Assembly: GCA_029747585.1 (NCBI GenBank)
Contig: JAPEVF010000391.1
Location: 1-41,913, forward strand
Direction: 5' to 3'
DNA length: 41,913 bases
Source: Pleurotus djamor
Taxonomy: Eukaryota; Basidiomycota; Agaricomycetes; Agaricales; Pleurotaceae
In this document: piece by piece, positions 22,547 to 33,232 of the stretch
How positions within the stretch are numbered: position 1 is the first letter of the stretch
How the letters are laid out: the number at the start of each line of letters is the position of its first letter
The notes under the pieces: model-generated
The model's database searches: none
Told to the model about the DNA's origin: nothing
What the model saw: only the letters and a program-made list of their open reading frames with translations
Program-made: the position numbers and the translations under genes

Positions 22547-24783
22547 CTACATAGCTGCGACTGCATGATCCAATGGATCATTCATTGATAAGATACCCTG
22601 AGCGAGCATTTCGGTCACTCTTCTCTCTAAAGCAATTGTTTGTTCGAGGCGTTGATCCCGCCCTTGCTTGGCCAAGGAGGAGAAAGCCCATATGCGCTTC
22701 ATGTTGGGATATGTCTCTTTGATTCTGCGCATGATAGGCAACGAGTACTTCACGGGAGCACCCAAGTTTAAGAGACAGTCAAGGGCGCATTTGAGGAACC
22801 CTAGGGAGATCATGAGCAACTGAGCGTTCTCGGAGTGAGGACGATACNGACAAAGATGCTGTTCGTCGTCAGGCGGGTAATTTGATGCGGCCTGTTCGTA
22901 GTGTATATGAGCTTTCATGTGCTGCTCATGTGCTTCCTCCATATTTCCGGATGCACGAGCACTGTCCGACACTTGGCGATAATAATAGCCTAGGATCCTG
23001 TTTTGGGGTGATCCACAAGTGGAAAGAATCCAAGACAATATACGGGCTTACGAGTGTCCCCTTCCAAGTGGGCATGAGTAGAATGAATAGATGAAGCCTG
23101 GATCAACATTCTGGGGAAGGTTAGGTTGAGAAGCCTTCACGTCGATGACAAGTTTTTCGGCGTCCGTGCGTAGGGTTTCCAAGGTCTTGAAACCGGAANG
23201 TGAGCAATCCTTAAACCAGAATGAGAACCAATTAATCGACATCAATTTCGCGAAAAGAACCCACTTCCATGCGTTGCTGAAGCCATGCAGCTCGTAAACC
23301 GATGATGAACGTTTGGTTGAAGATAACCCCACGCTCTTCGTCAGGAACATTTGGCCATTCCTTGAGACCGAGCTCGATTATCTTTATGGCGTGCCCTATC
23401 AGTTCTACACCCATATCTGCCCGGCCTTTCATGCCAGTACCGAGAAACCCGCGTAGGAATCGGGCACTATAAGCAGGGATTTCAATGGATGTTTCGCGAG
23501 AGAGGATACTAAACAAACTTACCGGACACTAACTGAAAGGGCAGGTCGTACAGAGGACCATCCCTCAGTTTTGAGTCGAGATACGGCCTGTTTGATGACA
23601 TCCTCCGGACCCCCCTCAACCCACGCTCTGTGCTTTTGAGTTTCGAACTGAACTGATGGGGAAGATTTCAACGAGATGCGACCTAAGTAACGGAGGAAGT
23701 ACCTACCTTGCTTGTTATATGAGCCAACGAACTGATTATCTGTCATATGGAATACACGTTCGTCTCGAAGAATTGCGTTAGAGAGGTATTCAATGCCCTA
23801 GGAGACAATTAGTATAGTATACAGCAGAAGGCACTATTGTCACGCACACCAATCCTTCCAGACATCGCCGGTCCGTGCGGCGTAGAGATTGATTTCAGCG
23901 ATTGAATCACCTTCATACCCTCCTTGAATTCCTGTAAAAGAATGAAGCCTCAAAACCACAATGTCACGATCCATACAGGGAGAGAATTTCACCTCGTAGG
24001 CGGCATGTATCACCCAAGCCTAGGAAATCTTAAGCACTCTTACTCAAGAGAAGAGAAATCGAGTTCAATAAAGCCTACACTGCTATGTGGGTTGCTTTCA
24101 GCCCGGAGTTGGGGGATGAGAGGTTCTGCCAAATCCCAGGGCATTTTCTCTCCCTGAGAACCGTTCACAACCAGAAAAGGAGCATTGGGTATAGGCTTGT
24201 CCTTTCGTTCCCTGGCGGTCTTCAAGTTCGCTGTGTACGTTTCTCGCAGTTTCGCATCTGCGCTATTAGTTGCGCTCTTTGAGAGCAATTCAATGGCACG
24301 TTCCCAAGACTCGATACTTTTCGTGTATTCGTCCATTGCCTATTAACAAGAGGTCAATTTCTACAAGTAGTTTATGAGATTGAGACTTACATCGTACGCG
24401 CTGGCCAGTCTCGAATGGGCTTTGATGTACGTGGGGTCTAATGATATGGCCTAAAACATATGTAGTTGTGAGCTACGTTGAGCAAGCACTCTATCTAGGC
24501 TCGCAAGATAGCCGGACCTTTTGCGCATCTTCGCGGGCATCAAAGTATCTGGAAGAGGGCCATGAAGTCAGAAGTTCCGAGCATACTCACAAATCGAATA
24601 TGCTGACCGTTTCTGACCGTAACGACACGCCGAACGGTTACAATACAGCACTGCGTTGGTGGGGTCCAATTTCAGTGCCTCGGTGTACTTGTCCACCGCA
24701 GCGTCGTAGTTTTTCTGTAAAAAGAATGTGTTTCCTTGAGCTTTCAGCTCCGTAGCAGTGAGCCCACTGTCGGATGTCTCCAT
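22547..24783 (-). CDS. TPR protein, tandem paralogue C (divergent)
   Basis: It starts at 24783 with METSDSGLTATELKAQGNTF, then a TPR region (QKNYDAAVDKYTEALKLDP, YCNRSACRY). Later exons match A and B at lower identity: IESWERAIELLSKSA, GKEWP-type segment GLKEWPNVPDEERGVIFNQT, ARFLRGFLGTGMKGRADMGV, and IMRRIKETYPNMKRIWAFSS near the end. The protein finishes ILSMNDPLDHAVAAM, about ten residues beyond the equivalent point of A or B. An N at 22848 lies inside what should be the donor of the last intron, and another at 23199 lies at an acceptor, so those junctions are uncertain. It lies only about 145 bp upstream of gene B's start, all genes reading leftward. Confidence 0.75.
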
Positions 24784-25121
24784 GGTGAACGTGGTCGAGC
24801 GTTGAGAGGTGCAATGAAGGCGCTCGCCGCTCAGATTATGTACAGACGGCGTAAAGAGAGGACGGCGGCCCCCTCGAAAGCCCCTGATAAAATGCTCTGA
24901 AAGCGGATGATGGATTGATGGAAGTGCAACTGTAACTGTAAGTAAGGGATGGGTGTGAAACCGAAAAGAGTGAGAAGGATTGGTCCGCGATGTAACCAAG
25001 CGTATGTATCTAGTAGTACAATCGAACAGCGGAGCCCAGAAACGAGAGAAACGACAAAACCAAGAAAATTTGTCTAGGCAATAAGATAGAGATTAAATAA
25101 AAGTTGCGGTAACGAACTTCC
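24784..25121. other. Upstream region of TPR gene C
   Basis: About 340 bp with no separate gene. The minus-strand frame open upstream of 24783 is read as 5' leader. It ends at the 3' side of the Ser/Pro-rich gene, which has the same orientation. Confidence 0.4.
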
Positions 25122-27128
25122 TTAGTGGAGGAATGCCATCTCACTGAGGCGTCGACTCTCTTCGTCTGTAATTTCGAGAGTTTCGACGAGGATGCTTCCA
25201 CGGCTGTGAATTTTAGGACTGACAGCTTGCCTAGGAGATTGTGGCGGAGAGGGTAGTGCAGACTTGGCCGCGCGAGGTCGAGTAACGAAAGATTTGCTGA
25301 GTGCGGGGGTGCTCTGGCTGTGGGGGAGCTGTGTGTCATAGGACTGTCTTGCTGATTTTCCAATGAACGTGGGTAGGGTTGGTGACGGAGGAAGGTGGGA
25401 AGCATCAAAGGTAGATGGGGCCAACCTTTGCCTATCGGTCGACTTCGTGCGGGTCAACGACAAAGGTCGAAGCATCGAATTCCTGAAGTTCGTCAGCGAG
25501 GTAGCGACGACGCTCTTCCTACGCTGAGATGAAGCGGAGGACTTGATGCTAACAGCATCGCTATTGTCACCCTTGCGAAAGAGGGCAAAAGATCTTCGGC
25601 GATCACCCGAGGTCTTGGGTGATTCGGACGTCCTTTTCTCATTTCCGGAGATTATTTCTACGGGCGGTTGAAGCTTAATGATGTGTGTTCTTTCTTCGAT
25701 AGGGCTTTCGGCAATAACGGTGATGTCCGGGATGGAATGCTTGAGTTTAGGAGGGACTTTTGGAGGTAAAGAGCGTAAAGATGAATCGGTAGTGCTTGTT
25801 GTGCATGCTTGGGATGGCGACACGAGCGAGGGGGTTACTACGGATACGTTGGAAAGGGAGCCTGGGCTAGCTCTGTAAGTGGGAGCGGTGCCGTGTCGAG
25901 GTTTGACATGATCAGAACCCGATCGCGGGGTACCAATAGGCGGGAAGGTGGGACTGTTCGGTGATGGAAGAAGCCCATGGGACAAATCCACTGTGTTGGT
26001 GCGACTAGCATTTGATGGTGTAGGAGGACTTGGGCTAGTCGGCACTCTCTTCGCTTCGAGAAAGTGTGAATCCACAGGTGTATGGGAAGGAGTGAGAGTT
26101 TCGCGAAGCTTGCTTGGCGTCCGGGGTGTGGGGGGAGGGGATACAGGAAGTGGGACGGACTTGGGTGAACGGATGGCGTCCGGTTGAACAGGAATAGGAG
26201 GAAGCGGACATGTTGGGCTCGGCCGAGGTTTCGACAACGAGCGCTTTCTCGCCTGGCTGAGGTCAAGAGCAGGCGGTCGACCAGAACGAGGCCTTGTAGG
26301 TGGAGATGTCGGCTTTTCGAATTTGTGGGCTGTGGACGTCGTATCAGGCCCAAGGATTGTTGGTGGCGCTTGGAGTTGTGATGAAATGTTGACAGAGGGG
26401 TTGACTGCTTCGGATGGCGGTAGGGGCAAAGACGAAGTGCTTCCGCCGAATTTGAATGTCCTCATGCGAGTGACCTCACTCAACGACTCCTCCGACAACT
26501 TGTTACGAGCGACCCAATCCTGCTTGATCTTCGACGCGGCAGACACGTCGTTGACCGCTTCTACTTGGTCAATTGGAATGACAACGCTATACCTGCTATC
26601 TTGTACCTGTTCCTGAGCACTAAGGTCTGGATTCGGGTGCAAAGGGGGCAAGAGACCGCGCTCTCTTAGCGCATTTTCTCGTTGTGAAGACGATGCAAAC
26701 GAGGTTGATGGTTGCGGAGGAGTCTTCAGGACAGGTAATGGTACCGAGGAGGGTAGTCGTAGCTTCGTGGTAAAGCGTTTCAAGATGGCCTTAGGCGACT
26801 TGGTCGACTGAGAGGGACTGGTTGAAGTGTGCAGAGAAATGGTTCAACGAACGACCAACGACATCCCAGGCAGAAGGACATACCTGACGGACAACATGGG
26901 AGGTTCAGACGAAGCAGGATGCTCCAAAGCACATGCTTTATGTGAATCTTGGGGACGACCGGCGGTGCTAAGAGCGTGTTCGACGGGCGACGCATGTCTG
27001 TCACTTGAATTCAATGCTGAATTCCCCACTCGAAGGGAATCACCGTCCAGACATCCAAGCGTGGGTTGAGGACTATCTTGCCCCATTTGTGAAGGATGCG
27101 ACTCGCTGTTCAGAGCGAAAGCAGACAT
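25122..27128 (-). CDS. Ser/Pro-rich disordered protein, about 646 aa
   Basis: Two exons (27128-26884 and 26817-25122) join in phase across a 66-nt intron. The protein is dominated by Pro/Ser runs, with many SP/TP sites and basic patches (RRKSVV, DRRRSFALFRKG), as in substrates of cyclin-dependent or MAP kinases. A more ordered segment, SRYSVVIPIDQVEAVNDVSA, lies in the first third, followed by KIKQDWVARNKLSEESLSEV. The C-terminus LETLEITDEESRRLSEMAFL resembles a short conserved amphipathic motif. No enzyme domain, signal peptide or membrane span is visible. The family is unknown; a scaffold or cytoskeletal regulator is possible, but this is inference. Confidence 0.75.
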
Positions 27129-27868
27129 GGCGGGAATGAAACAAGAAACGAACGCATATGATCACGAGACCTTTCGTTTGAATCCGACAAAAGCGAACCA
27201 CGGAAAACGCGAGAGGAGATCAGAATATGTCAGGTCCTGAGTGTTCCTGTACAGGGCATGCGATGCAAATTTTGAGTGATGGCTTCAATGGACGCAGGCC
27301 GAGATTCTCGTGGAGAAGACTTGTAGAGCGGTGATGAGGGGCGAAAGGAAAGAAACGGGAACTTGATTGGTTTGTGTGCCGTTGATGAGATTATATTGAG
27401 GATGTGGTCGTGGGATGGAGAGGGACGATATGTTCAAACCCCTGAATAGGCGGGATCTACGCTATTACATATTTCGAAATTGAATTCCACCGAAGAGGTA
27501 CCTACGGCTATATTTGGCACCGACGCCGTTAGATCGGGAGACTGTGGTTTGAGTGCTCTGGGGCGTTTTGGCGAGAGTTACATCGACCGTCCGTGAACCT
27601 GGTCGTTATAAGAGCTGGAAGCGGATCTCAATCGTAGAAGTGTCAGAATTGCGAAACCACTTGACGCGTCTCGTGAGCTGATCAGCAGCTTGTGCCGAAA
27701 GAGAAGCTCGAAGCGTGGGGGCTTCATAAATCTTGTACATGGTCTGATGACGAACAATCGAGGCGCAGAGGGTCGACCAGACAGAAAAGGGTCATGAGGA
27801 AGATGAGTCCCTACTAGAGCCATCTGGGACTAGGAGGCGAGTTGCGGCGCAGAAGTCGACACAAAACG
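27129..27868. other. Intergenic stretch, no gene seen
   Basis: About 740 bp: the promoter region of the Ser/Pro-rich gene and the 3' flank of the FRA10AC1-like gene. The 81-codon minus-strand frame at 27578-27823 has no recognisable similarity. Confidence 0.4.
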
Positions 27869-28636
27869 TCAGCATCCATCGACTGGGTCGCTTTTCGAAT
27901 CTCGGCGAGACTTCTTGGTTGCGTCGCCGGGGGTATGGTCGTTCCGTCGTTTTCTCTTGCTCGAAGGGGCCTGGGAGGCCTCAACCGCCTTCTCAGCCTG
28001 ACGCGCATCACCAGCATCCTGCGCTGCACCCTCAGATGCCTTCGCCCGACTCTCCTTCTCCTTCCGCCGTTTCCACATCAGCTTGTTGACACACTTCGAG
28101 CAAAGGACCACCTTGACCAAAGCCGATTTCATTTTGCCTTGTTCTTCGTACGCGAATGGCAACTCCAGTGTAGAAAGAGAAGGTCCGGAGCCTTCGGGAG
28201 CAGCATGGTGCTTGCAGCGTGTATTACCACAGCTAGTCTCACCAGCACCCGACAGTACTTCGTCCTCCGTTCTCCAGCGAAGAGCGAACTGCATGTAATA
28301 GGAAAGTCGTTAGTAAGAAGCTAAACGGGTTGTCGGTCGACGTAGATGAAAGGCGCACATTTCCGGTTTTGTAGTGCTTCAAGTCGCATACAGCAAACTC
28401 TCGATAGAGACTGTCGTAGTACTTGGCTGCCAGTTGGTCATTCCACGATTCAGGTTTGTCCCCGTCGTCGTCATCACGGAGGAATCTGTCAATGGGTTCA
28501 GTTATGCGTACAAGTCATTTTTGGTTAGTTTTTGGCCGACATACTTATGAGAGCTCTTCAAGATCTCGAATTCATTATGACTTATTCCCTTTGACGACTG
28601 TCCTGGACGAATGTAAGGATACTGAGCCAAGGCCAT
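27869..28636 (-). CDS. FRA10AC1-like nuclear protein, 212 aa
   Basis: Three exons (28636-28545, 28485-28359, 28288-27869) join in phase. The sequence carries the FRA10AC1 core in order: FEILKSSHKFLRDDD, AAKYYDSLYREFAVCDLKHY, FALRWRTEDEVLSGAGETSC, a Cys pair ahead of HH (CGNTRCKHH), LSTLELPFAYEEQGK and VVLCSKCVNKLMWKRRKE. The paired CxxxxC and CxxC motifs suggest metal binding. The human relative is a nuclear protein found with spliceosomal proteins. The C-terminus is basic and NLS-like (SSKRKRRNDH, KKSRRDSKS). The start is followed by a 59-nt intron, and no earlier in-frame ATG fits. Confidence 0.92.
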
Positions 28637-28663
28637 GGGATGAGGGAGAGAGTTAGAGTATAA

Positions 28664-28691
28664 CTAGCATTTGACCCGTGCTTCGCACGGG
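28664..28691 (-). mobile_element. Possible Helitron-type 3' terminus
   Basis: On the minus strand, a perfect 7-bp hairpin (CCCGTGC, loop GAA, GCACGGG; plus 28675-28691) is followed after 7 nt by CTAG and then T. This matches the Helitron 3' end rule (a GC-rich hairpin a few bases before CTRR, inserted between A and T). No Rep/helicase gene is present, so it would be a non-autonomous element extending rightward into 28.7-29.1 kb. The 5' end was not identified. Confidence 0.4.
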
Positions 28692-28957
28692 AAAAGCAAG
28701 TAAGCCACCAATAAATTAGCGGTTAGCGAGCGTAACGCAGATGGCCAAAAGGAACGCCCAACCTTTGGCTGGTATTGTAAATGCACCTGAAGTGACTTAG
28801 CACGTTTGCTCACAGTCAGCAAAGAAATCCCACGATAGTAAGCAATAAATAGGGACCCCCAAGCATCGATTGCTCATTTACCAAGCTGCAGAGCCCTTCA
28901 TTTGTGTGCAAGTAGATCACGCATAAACTAATCTGTAGCAAAGTACTTGAAATAAAA

Positions 28958-29010
28958 ATGCAACTGCAACGGCGCTCAGTACTCATTAACATTGCCCGTT
29001 GCAGTTGCAT
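28958..29010. repeat. Perfect 15-bp inverted repeat with 23-nt loop
   Basis: The left arm ATGCAACTGCAACGG (28958-28972) and right arm CCGTTGCAGTTGCAT (28996-29010) are exact reverse complements. Either strand would form a stable stem-loop. Confidence 0.85.
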
Positions 29011-29512
29011 GGCACAATCAATAAAATTTAAATATGCCCGTGACTTACCTGGCCCATTACCTACTTACCCACGGTCAGTAAAATATACGCACGGGTAGAA
29101 AGCTTACCTTCCGCAAATGATAACCAAGCCCCGATAACCCACTCCCATTATACGTGACACGCAAACCCTCAAGCCTCATTACCCTTCACATATACACCGT
29201 ACAGAATGCTTCCCGAAATTTCCAAGGAGTGCAGACTTGCGCGCTCGAATTTTAAGGGAGGTTTGCCTGTGGGTGTGCATCTTCACAGCCAATCAAATTC
29301 CATTTCAGGCAATCGGTCCTCGATTTATGCAGGGTCCAAAGACCGGTCTTGGTTTATATAATGGATAATGGATAATGCCGGTAAGCGCCCAATATCAACG
29401 ATGATCGATGATGCATTGATGTGTCGCTCAGCCACAATCTGCCCTTGAACTTCAAGCTTCAAGCTTCAACCATCACGTCCAATCATGCTGACACTCTGAA
29501 TTCTCGAACGCT

Positions 29513-30676
29513 ATGCTTCATGATGGACACAGAAGTAATTGTACGAGATATCTAACTTGAATATTCGCGGCCACTGCTAATCTTTGGCTAGATTACACGA
29601 AAGCGCAAACGCCAGGCAGTCGACCCGTGTCTAGGTTACTATCAAGGAGTTCCACCTCCAAATGCCACAAAGGCCACTTCCAAACCTCTCCTTGTGCGTA
29701 ATTCATCATTCCGCAGGATCTGGTATTGAAAAAGAACTTCAAGCCCGTAACATCGCACCCATATCCGTCTTGGACCCAAGCGACTAAGAACAATGTTAAT
29801 GCCCCCACCAATGTCAACGAAAACTTACCGACGTCTCCTATCCAACCCACTATCGACGACGATCTGGACCACAGAGAGCGCAGTCTCTCGCCGCTACCAT
29901 TGTCTGTGGAAGACTTTCTTAAACAAAACAAGAAGACCGTTCAACGCAAGTACGGACGACGTGCTCGGAGGGTTGTACTGGATAGCGACGATAGAGACGA
30001 GTCCGCCCAGGACGAAGATATATCGCGGTCGCGCTCTGAAAGTCCTCCGCCCCGAAAATCGAAGCGACTTGCAGAGAAGAAGAGAATTCAACGCGATCCT
30101 GGAACTGACGACTCCGATTACCAGCCGCAATCCCCTGACGAGAGCTCTTCCTCCGAAAGTACACCTATTAAACGAAAGGTTACGAAGCTCCCTCTATCGA
30201 AACGACTATTCACCGCAGCTGTCCTATCCGACGCCTATCCAGTGGACAGTCTTGCCGCGGGTTCCTCAAAAGAGAAAGTGCAACGCAAGCCGCTTCGATT
30301 CCAACGTCCGCCATCGCCATCGCCTCCTCAGAAGCTGTATAATCTAACAGACCCGAGGAAAACACATCCTTTTGAAGGTTCATCCTTTGCTAGCAAATCT
30401 TCAAAGGTTTCGCAACGACCGTGCAAGCCCATCAATACTTGGGTCACACCGCACTCGAAATTACCTCCCCCACCTGCTGGTAGCAAGCCGTTCAAACCTA
30501 AACTCCCCGTCCCGACCGCAGCTTCGCAACCTGTACGACGTCGACTTGTAATGATACCTGCGAGTGAAGCCCCACCTGACCGTGTCCGCGTTCGTTCTCA
30601 GCTTACGCACACTGCTAAGCCACCATTGCCTGGCACGCGCATACCAATACAGTTCAAAGAATGCCCGTTGGTATAA
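29513..30676 (+). CDS. Basic, disordered, probably nuclear protein (5' end unresolved)
   Basis: A long open frame from about 29714 to the stop at 30676 encodes about 320 residues rich in Lys/Arg, Ser, Pro and acidic clusters: VEDFLKQNKKTVQRKYGRRA, SESPPPRKSKRLAEKKR and DDSDYQPQSPDESSSS. NLS-like stretches are frequent. The C-terminal half has Pro-rich segments (KPINTWVTPHSKLPPPP, RRRLVMIPASEAPP). No in-frame ATG exists near the 5' end of the frame, but an acceptor (ccgcag) ends at 29713. One in-phase model starts at 29513 and uses a second small exon at about 29592-29626. Family not recognised; a chromatin-associated role is only a guess from composition. Confidence 0.6.
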
Positions 30677-31258
30677 ATTGAAACAAGACCTCCGGGTTAT
30701 GGAACACTTTTGGATTATCTTTATTTTCATTCCTTCATGTGTATTTGGATTCTTGACGCTTTGTTGTAGCTGGCTGGAGATTAGAATACTTACGGACAAT
30801 TGTAGCACTAAGATGTGAATAAATGGAGTTGGCATGATAATGTAGTCGTCCTGTAGCCGTCTTGATTCTGAACAATGAATCATCGAGATCGTCCGGGTTC
30901 GATTACGTTGCGTCATGGCAGGGTCGAGCATTCCTTGCGTCGTCCAATTTGGTCTCGTACCACCACCATCTTCTCTGCGTTCCGTTGACTCATATCGCTG
31001 TGAAGACCTATGTCGGAGAAATGAGATGGAAGGTCCCCTGCGCAGCTACACACCCTATGAACTGCGAAGTTCCTGCGATTTCCCCGAGGCAGAAGATTAT
31101 TGGCTCGGAATGCAGCCAACCTGCCATCTGGATGTGCACACCGTCATCACGCGTCGGTCTTTGCTTACTGCGGTCTCATTTGTGAAATATGAACCTTCTG
31201 CGATTGGTGTGGACGAGTATAAAAGAACCACCATCCAAACGCCTGCGCTGCGGAGACC
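30677..31258. other. Upstream region of the RT gene
   Basis: About 580 bp. Open frames on the plus strand (30862-31292) have no recognisable gag-like or other domain. It ends with the TATA box of the RT gene. Confidence 0.4.
31218..31225 (+). promoter_or_regulatory. TATA box of the RT/RNase H gene
   Basis: TATAAAAG lies 34 nt before the ATG at 31259. If transcription starts at the usual 25-30 nt downstream, the leader would be only about 5-10 nt, or a later ATG or upstream start would be used. Confidence 0.5.
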
Positions 31259-33129
31259 ATGTCTTCACTCACCGATATCCCTCCTCTTCTAACACCTTCG
31301 CCCCCGCTACCCTCACGTCAGAGTAGTACAAACCCCGACGTTCTTCTACGAGTAAAAACACCATACAATGCAGACGCTTTTGACCGGTTCTTCACTGCGT
31401 TCCCCCACCTAAAGCAACAGTACCCCAATCTCACACATAAGCTCCGTCATGGGTTCCCTATGGGAAACTTCCCGGAAAAGCTTGACAAAACGGTCACTTG
31501 GCCCAACGGTCGCTCGGTCGATAAACACCCAGAATTTATGGCAGAATACTTCGCGGAGGAAGTTGAGGCTGGTCGATTGAGTGGTCCTTACTCTCGAAGT
31601 GAAGTTGAAGGGATTCTTGGGGGCCCCTTCCAATGTTCGCCTGTCACCGTAAACATCCAGCCTCAAGGCCCAGGCGTGGACCCCAAGCTACGCCTTTGCT
31701 CCGACTTCTCGAGGCGTAACAATTCTTACCCGTCGACCAACGACTATACTGACCTTCGCGACTTTCCAACACGNTTTTGATGGTGCTCTGCAAGTCGCCG
31801 ATGTGGTACGCTTTTGCAACCTGTTCATCGACTCAATTTTCTAAACCAAATATCCTGTAGGTTGCCAAAGCGCCTGAAGGCACACAGGCCATGACCTTGG
31901 ATATATCCAAGTTCCATCGCAGAACGCCAATCGCCCCGGCCCACAAGAAGTGGTATGTCATGCAAACCAAGCCGGGTGAATACTACATCCAACATTGTGC
32001 TCCCTTTGGTGCACGTTCATCTGAAGGGAACTCCGGTGAAATTGCAAACGCTGCTCTCGATATATGGAGGGAACTTGGTGTCGGTCCCATATGCAAATGG
32101 GCAGACGACATGGTTGTGTTTCGGTCTCCAATTCCTGGAACGAAGGATGTCTATGAATACGATCGTCCGGAAGCCTTGAGGCGTATCGAAGATCTCAATA
32201 TCCCCTGGCATCCGGAGAAAGGGCAGGACTTCGCTCCTCAATTCACCTACGTTGGCTTGGATTGGGATCTCAACCGGAAAGCGGTATCCCTCCCCCCAAC
32301 AAAGAGAGATTCTTTCCTGCAAAGACTAGACGATTATCTAAAAGCGCCTATTGCCTCGCGCATGGAGACATTGATCATCCAAGGCACACTCGCCCACGTC
32401 ATTTATGTGTACCCTGAAGGTCGTACCCATCTCCTCCACCTATCGCGCTTCATATCGTCTTTCGAGTCTTTGAAAGTCGAGACACAAACTCTCCCATCCG
32501 TTTTACGTGAGGATCTAGAATGGTGGGTAGCGACGTTGATGAAGCACGGGGTCGCACGCAGCGTCATACCCAAGGGGCCTCCGCAGAACTTCGGCATCAG
32601 TGTCGATGCATCCGGTGACTGGGGTATCGGTATCATATACCAAGATTCCTGGGACGCGTACAGATCCATTCCAGGCTGGAATGCACCGGGCAGGGACATT
32701 GGTTGGCTGGAAGGTGTCGCCGTCGAGTTGATGGTGTACATCCTGGAAATGAAAGGTATCAAGGACATGCACGTCCTCATCCATTCGGACAACCAAGGCG
32801 TCATCGGTGCCTTCAACAAGGGTATCTCTCGCAACGTTGAGACAAACCTCTGCATCCAAAGAACTGGAGCGTCTCTTCTGGCCCGCAACAATTCACTGCA
32901 CCTAGAGTATGTTCGATCGGAGAACAATCCCGCTGATCCTATCTCTCGTGGAAAGTTTGGGTCACCTGAGACGCGATTGCCTCCAATCACACTGCCTGCG
33001 GAACTCCGGCCCTACCTCGAACGAGCGACCACGCCCTCAGATTGGAGCCCTAAATCACATCTTCCCTCAGCGAGTGGCTGGATCGACATGGTCACTAATA
33101 TTACGCAGGGAATGTTCAGATTGTATTGA
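31259..33129 (+). CDS. Free-standing reverse transcriptase/RNase H protein, about 604 aa
   Basis: Two exons (31259-31805, 31861-33129) join in phase once the N at 31774, beside a T run, is treated as a spurious base. The RT palm has motif A LDISKFHR (Asp about 196) and motif C KWADDMVVF (Asp-Asp about 264-265), followed by a thumb-like YVGLDWDLNRKAVSLP. An RNase H domain follows with all expected acidic residues: ISVDASGDWG (431), a Glu at 466 or 471, HSDNQGVIGAFNKG (492) and RSENNPADPISRG (541). Domain order and the ADD-type motif resemble DIRS-like tyrosine-recombinase retroelements. No recombinase, protease, gag or LTR is visible in the flanks. The gene could be a solo remnant or a domesticated RT; intact catalytic residues argue against simple decay. 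Confidence 0.85.
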
Positions 33130-33232
33130 AAGTATGTATGGTACTAAGGCAGGATATGATGCATATGAGGTATGAAACAGGAAAATGCAAACTTTGACAG
33201 CCNAAAAAAGAAAGCACATTGTTTATGGGAGA

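Larger units (their letters stand above)
28637..29512. other. AT-rich non-coding tract with several inverted repeats
   Basis: No gene seen in about 880 bp. The tract contains the hairpin at 28675-28691, the 15-bp inverted repeat at 28958-29010, a further pair of CCCGTG/CACGGG arms (about 29035 and 29091), a triple TAATGG-type repeat at 29358-29377 and a triple TTCAAGC repeat near 29451-29468. Base composition differs from the neighbouring exons, consistent with an inserted element. Confidence 0.5.

Noticed and set aside
30890..30910. Second tRNA B-box-like string (GGGTTCGATTAC)
   Set aside because: The T-arm closing pair is missing and no cloverleaf can be drawn around it.
30862..31292. Possible gag-like ORF upstream of the RT gene
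   Set aside because: No zinc knuckle or capsid-like pattern; the frames are short and overlap the RT start in another phase.
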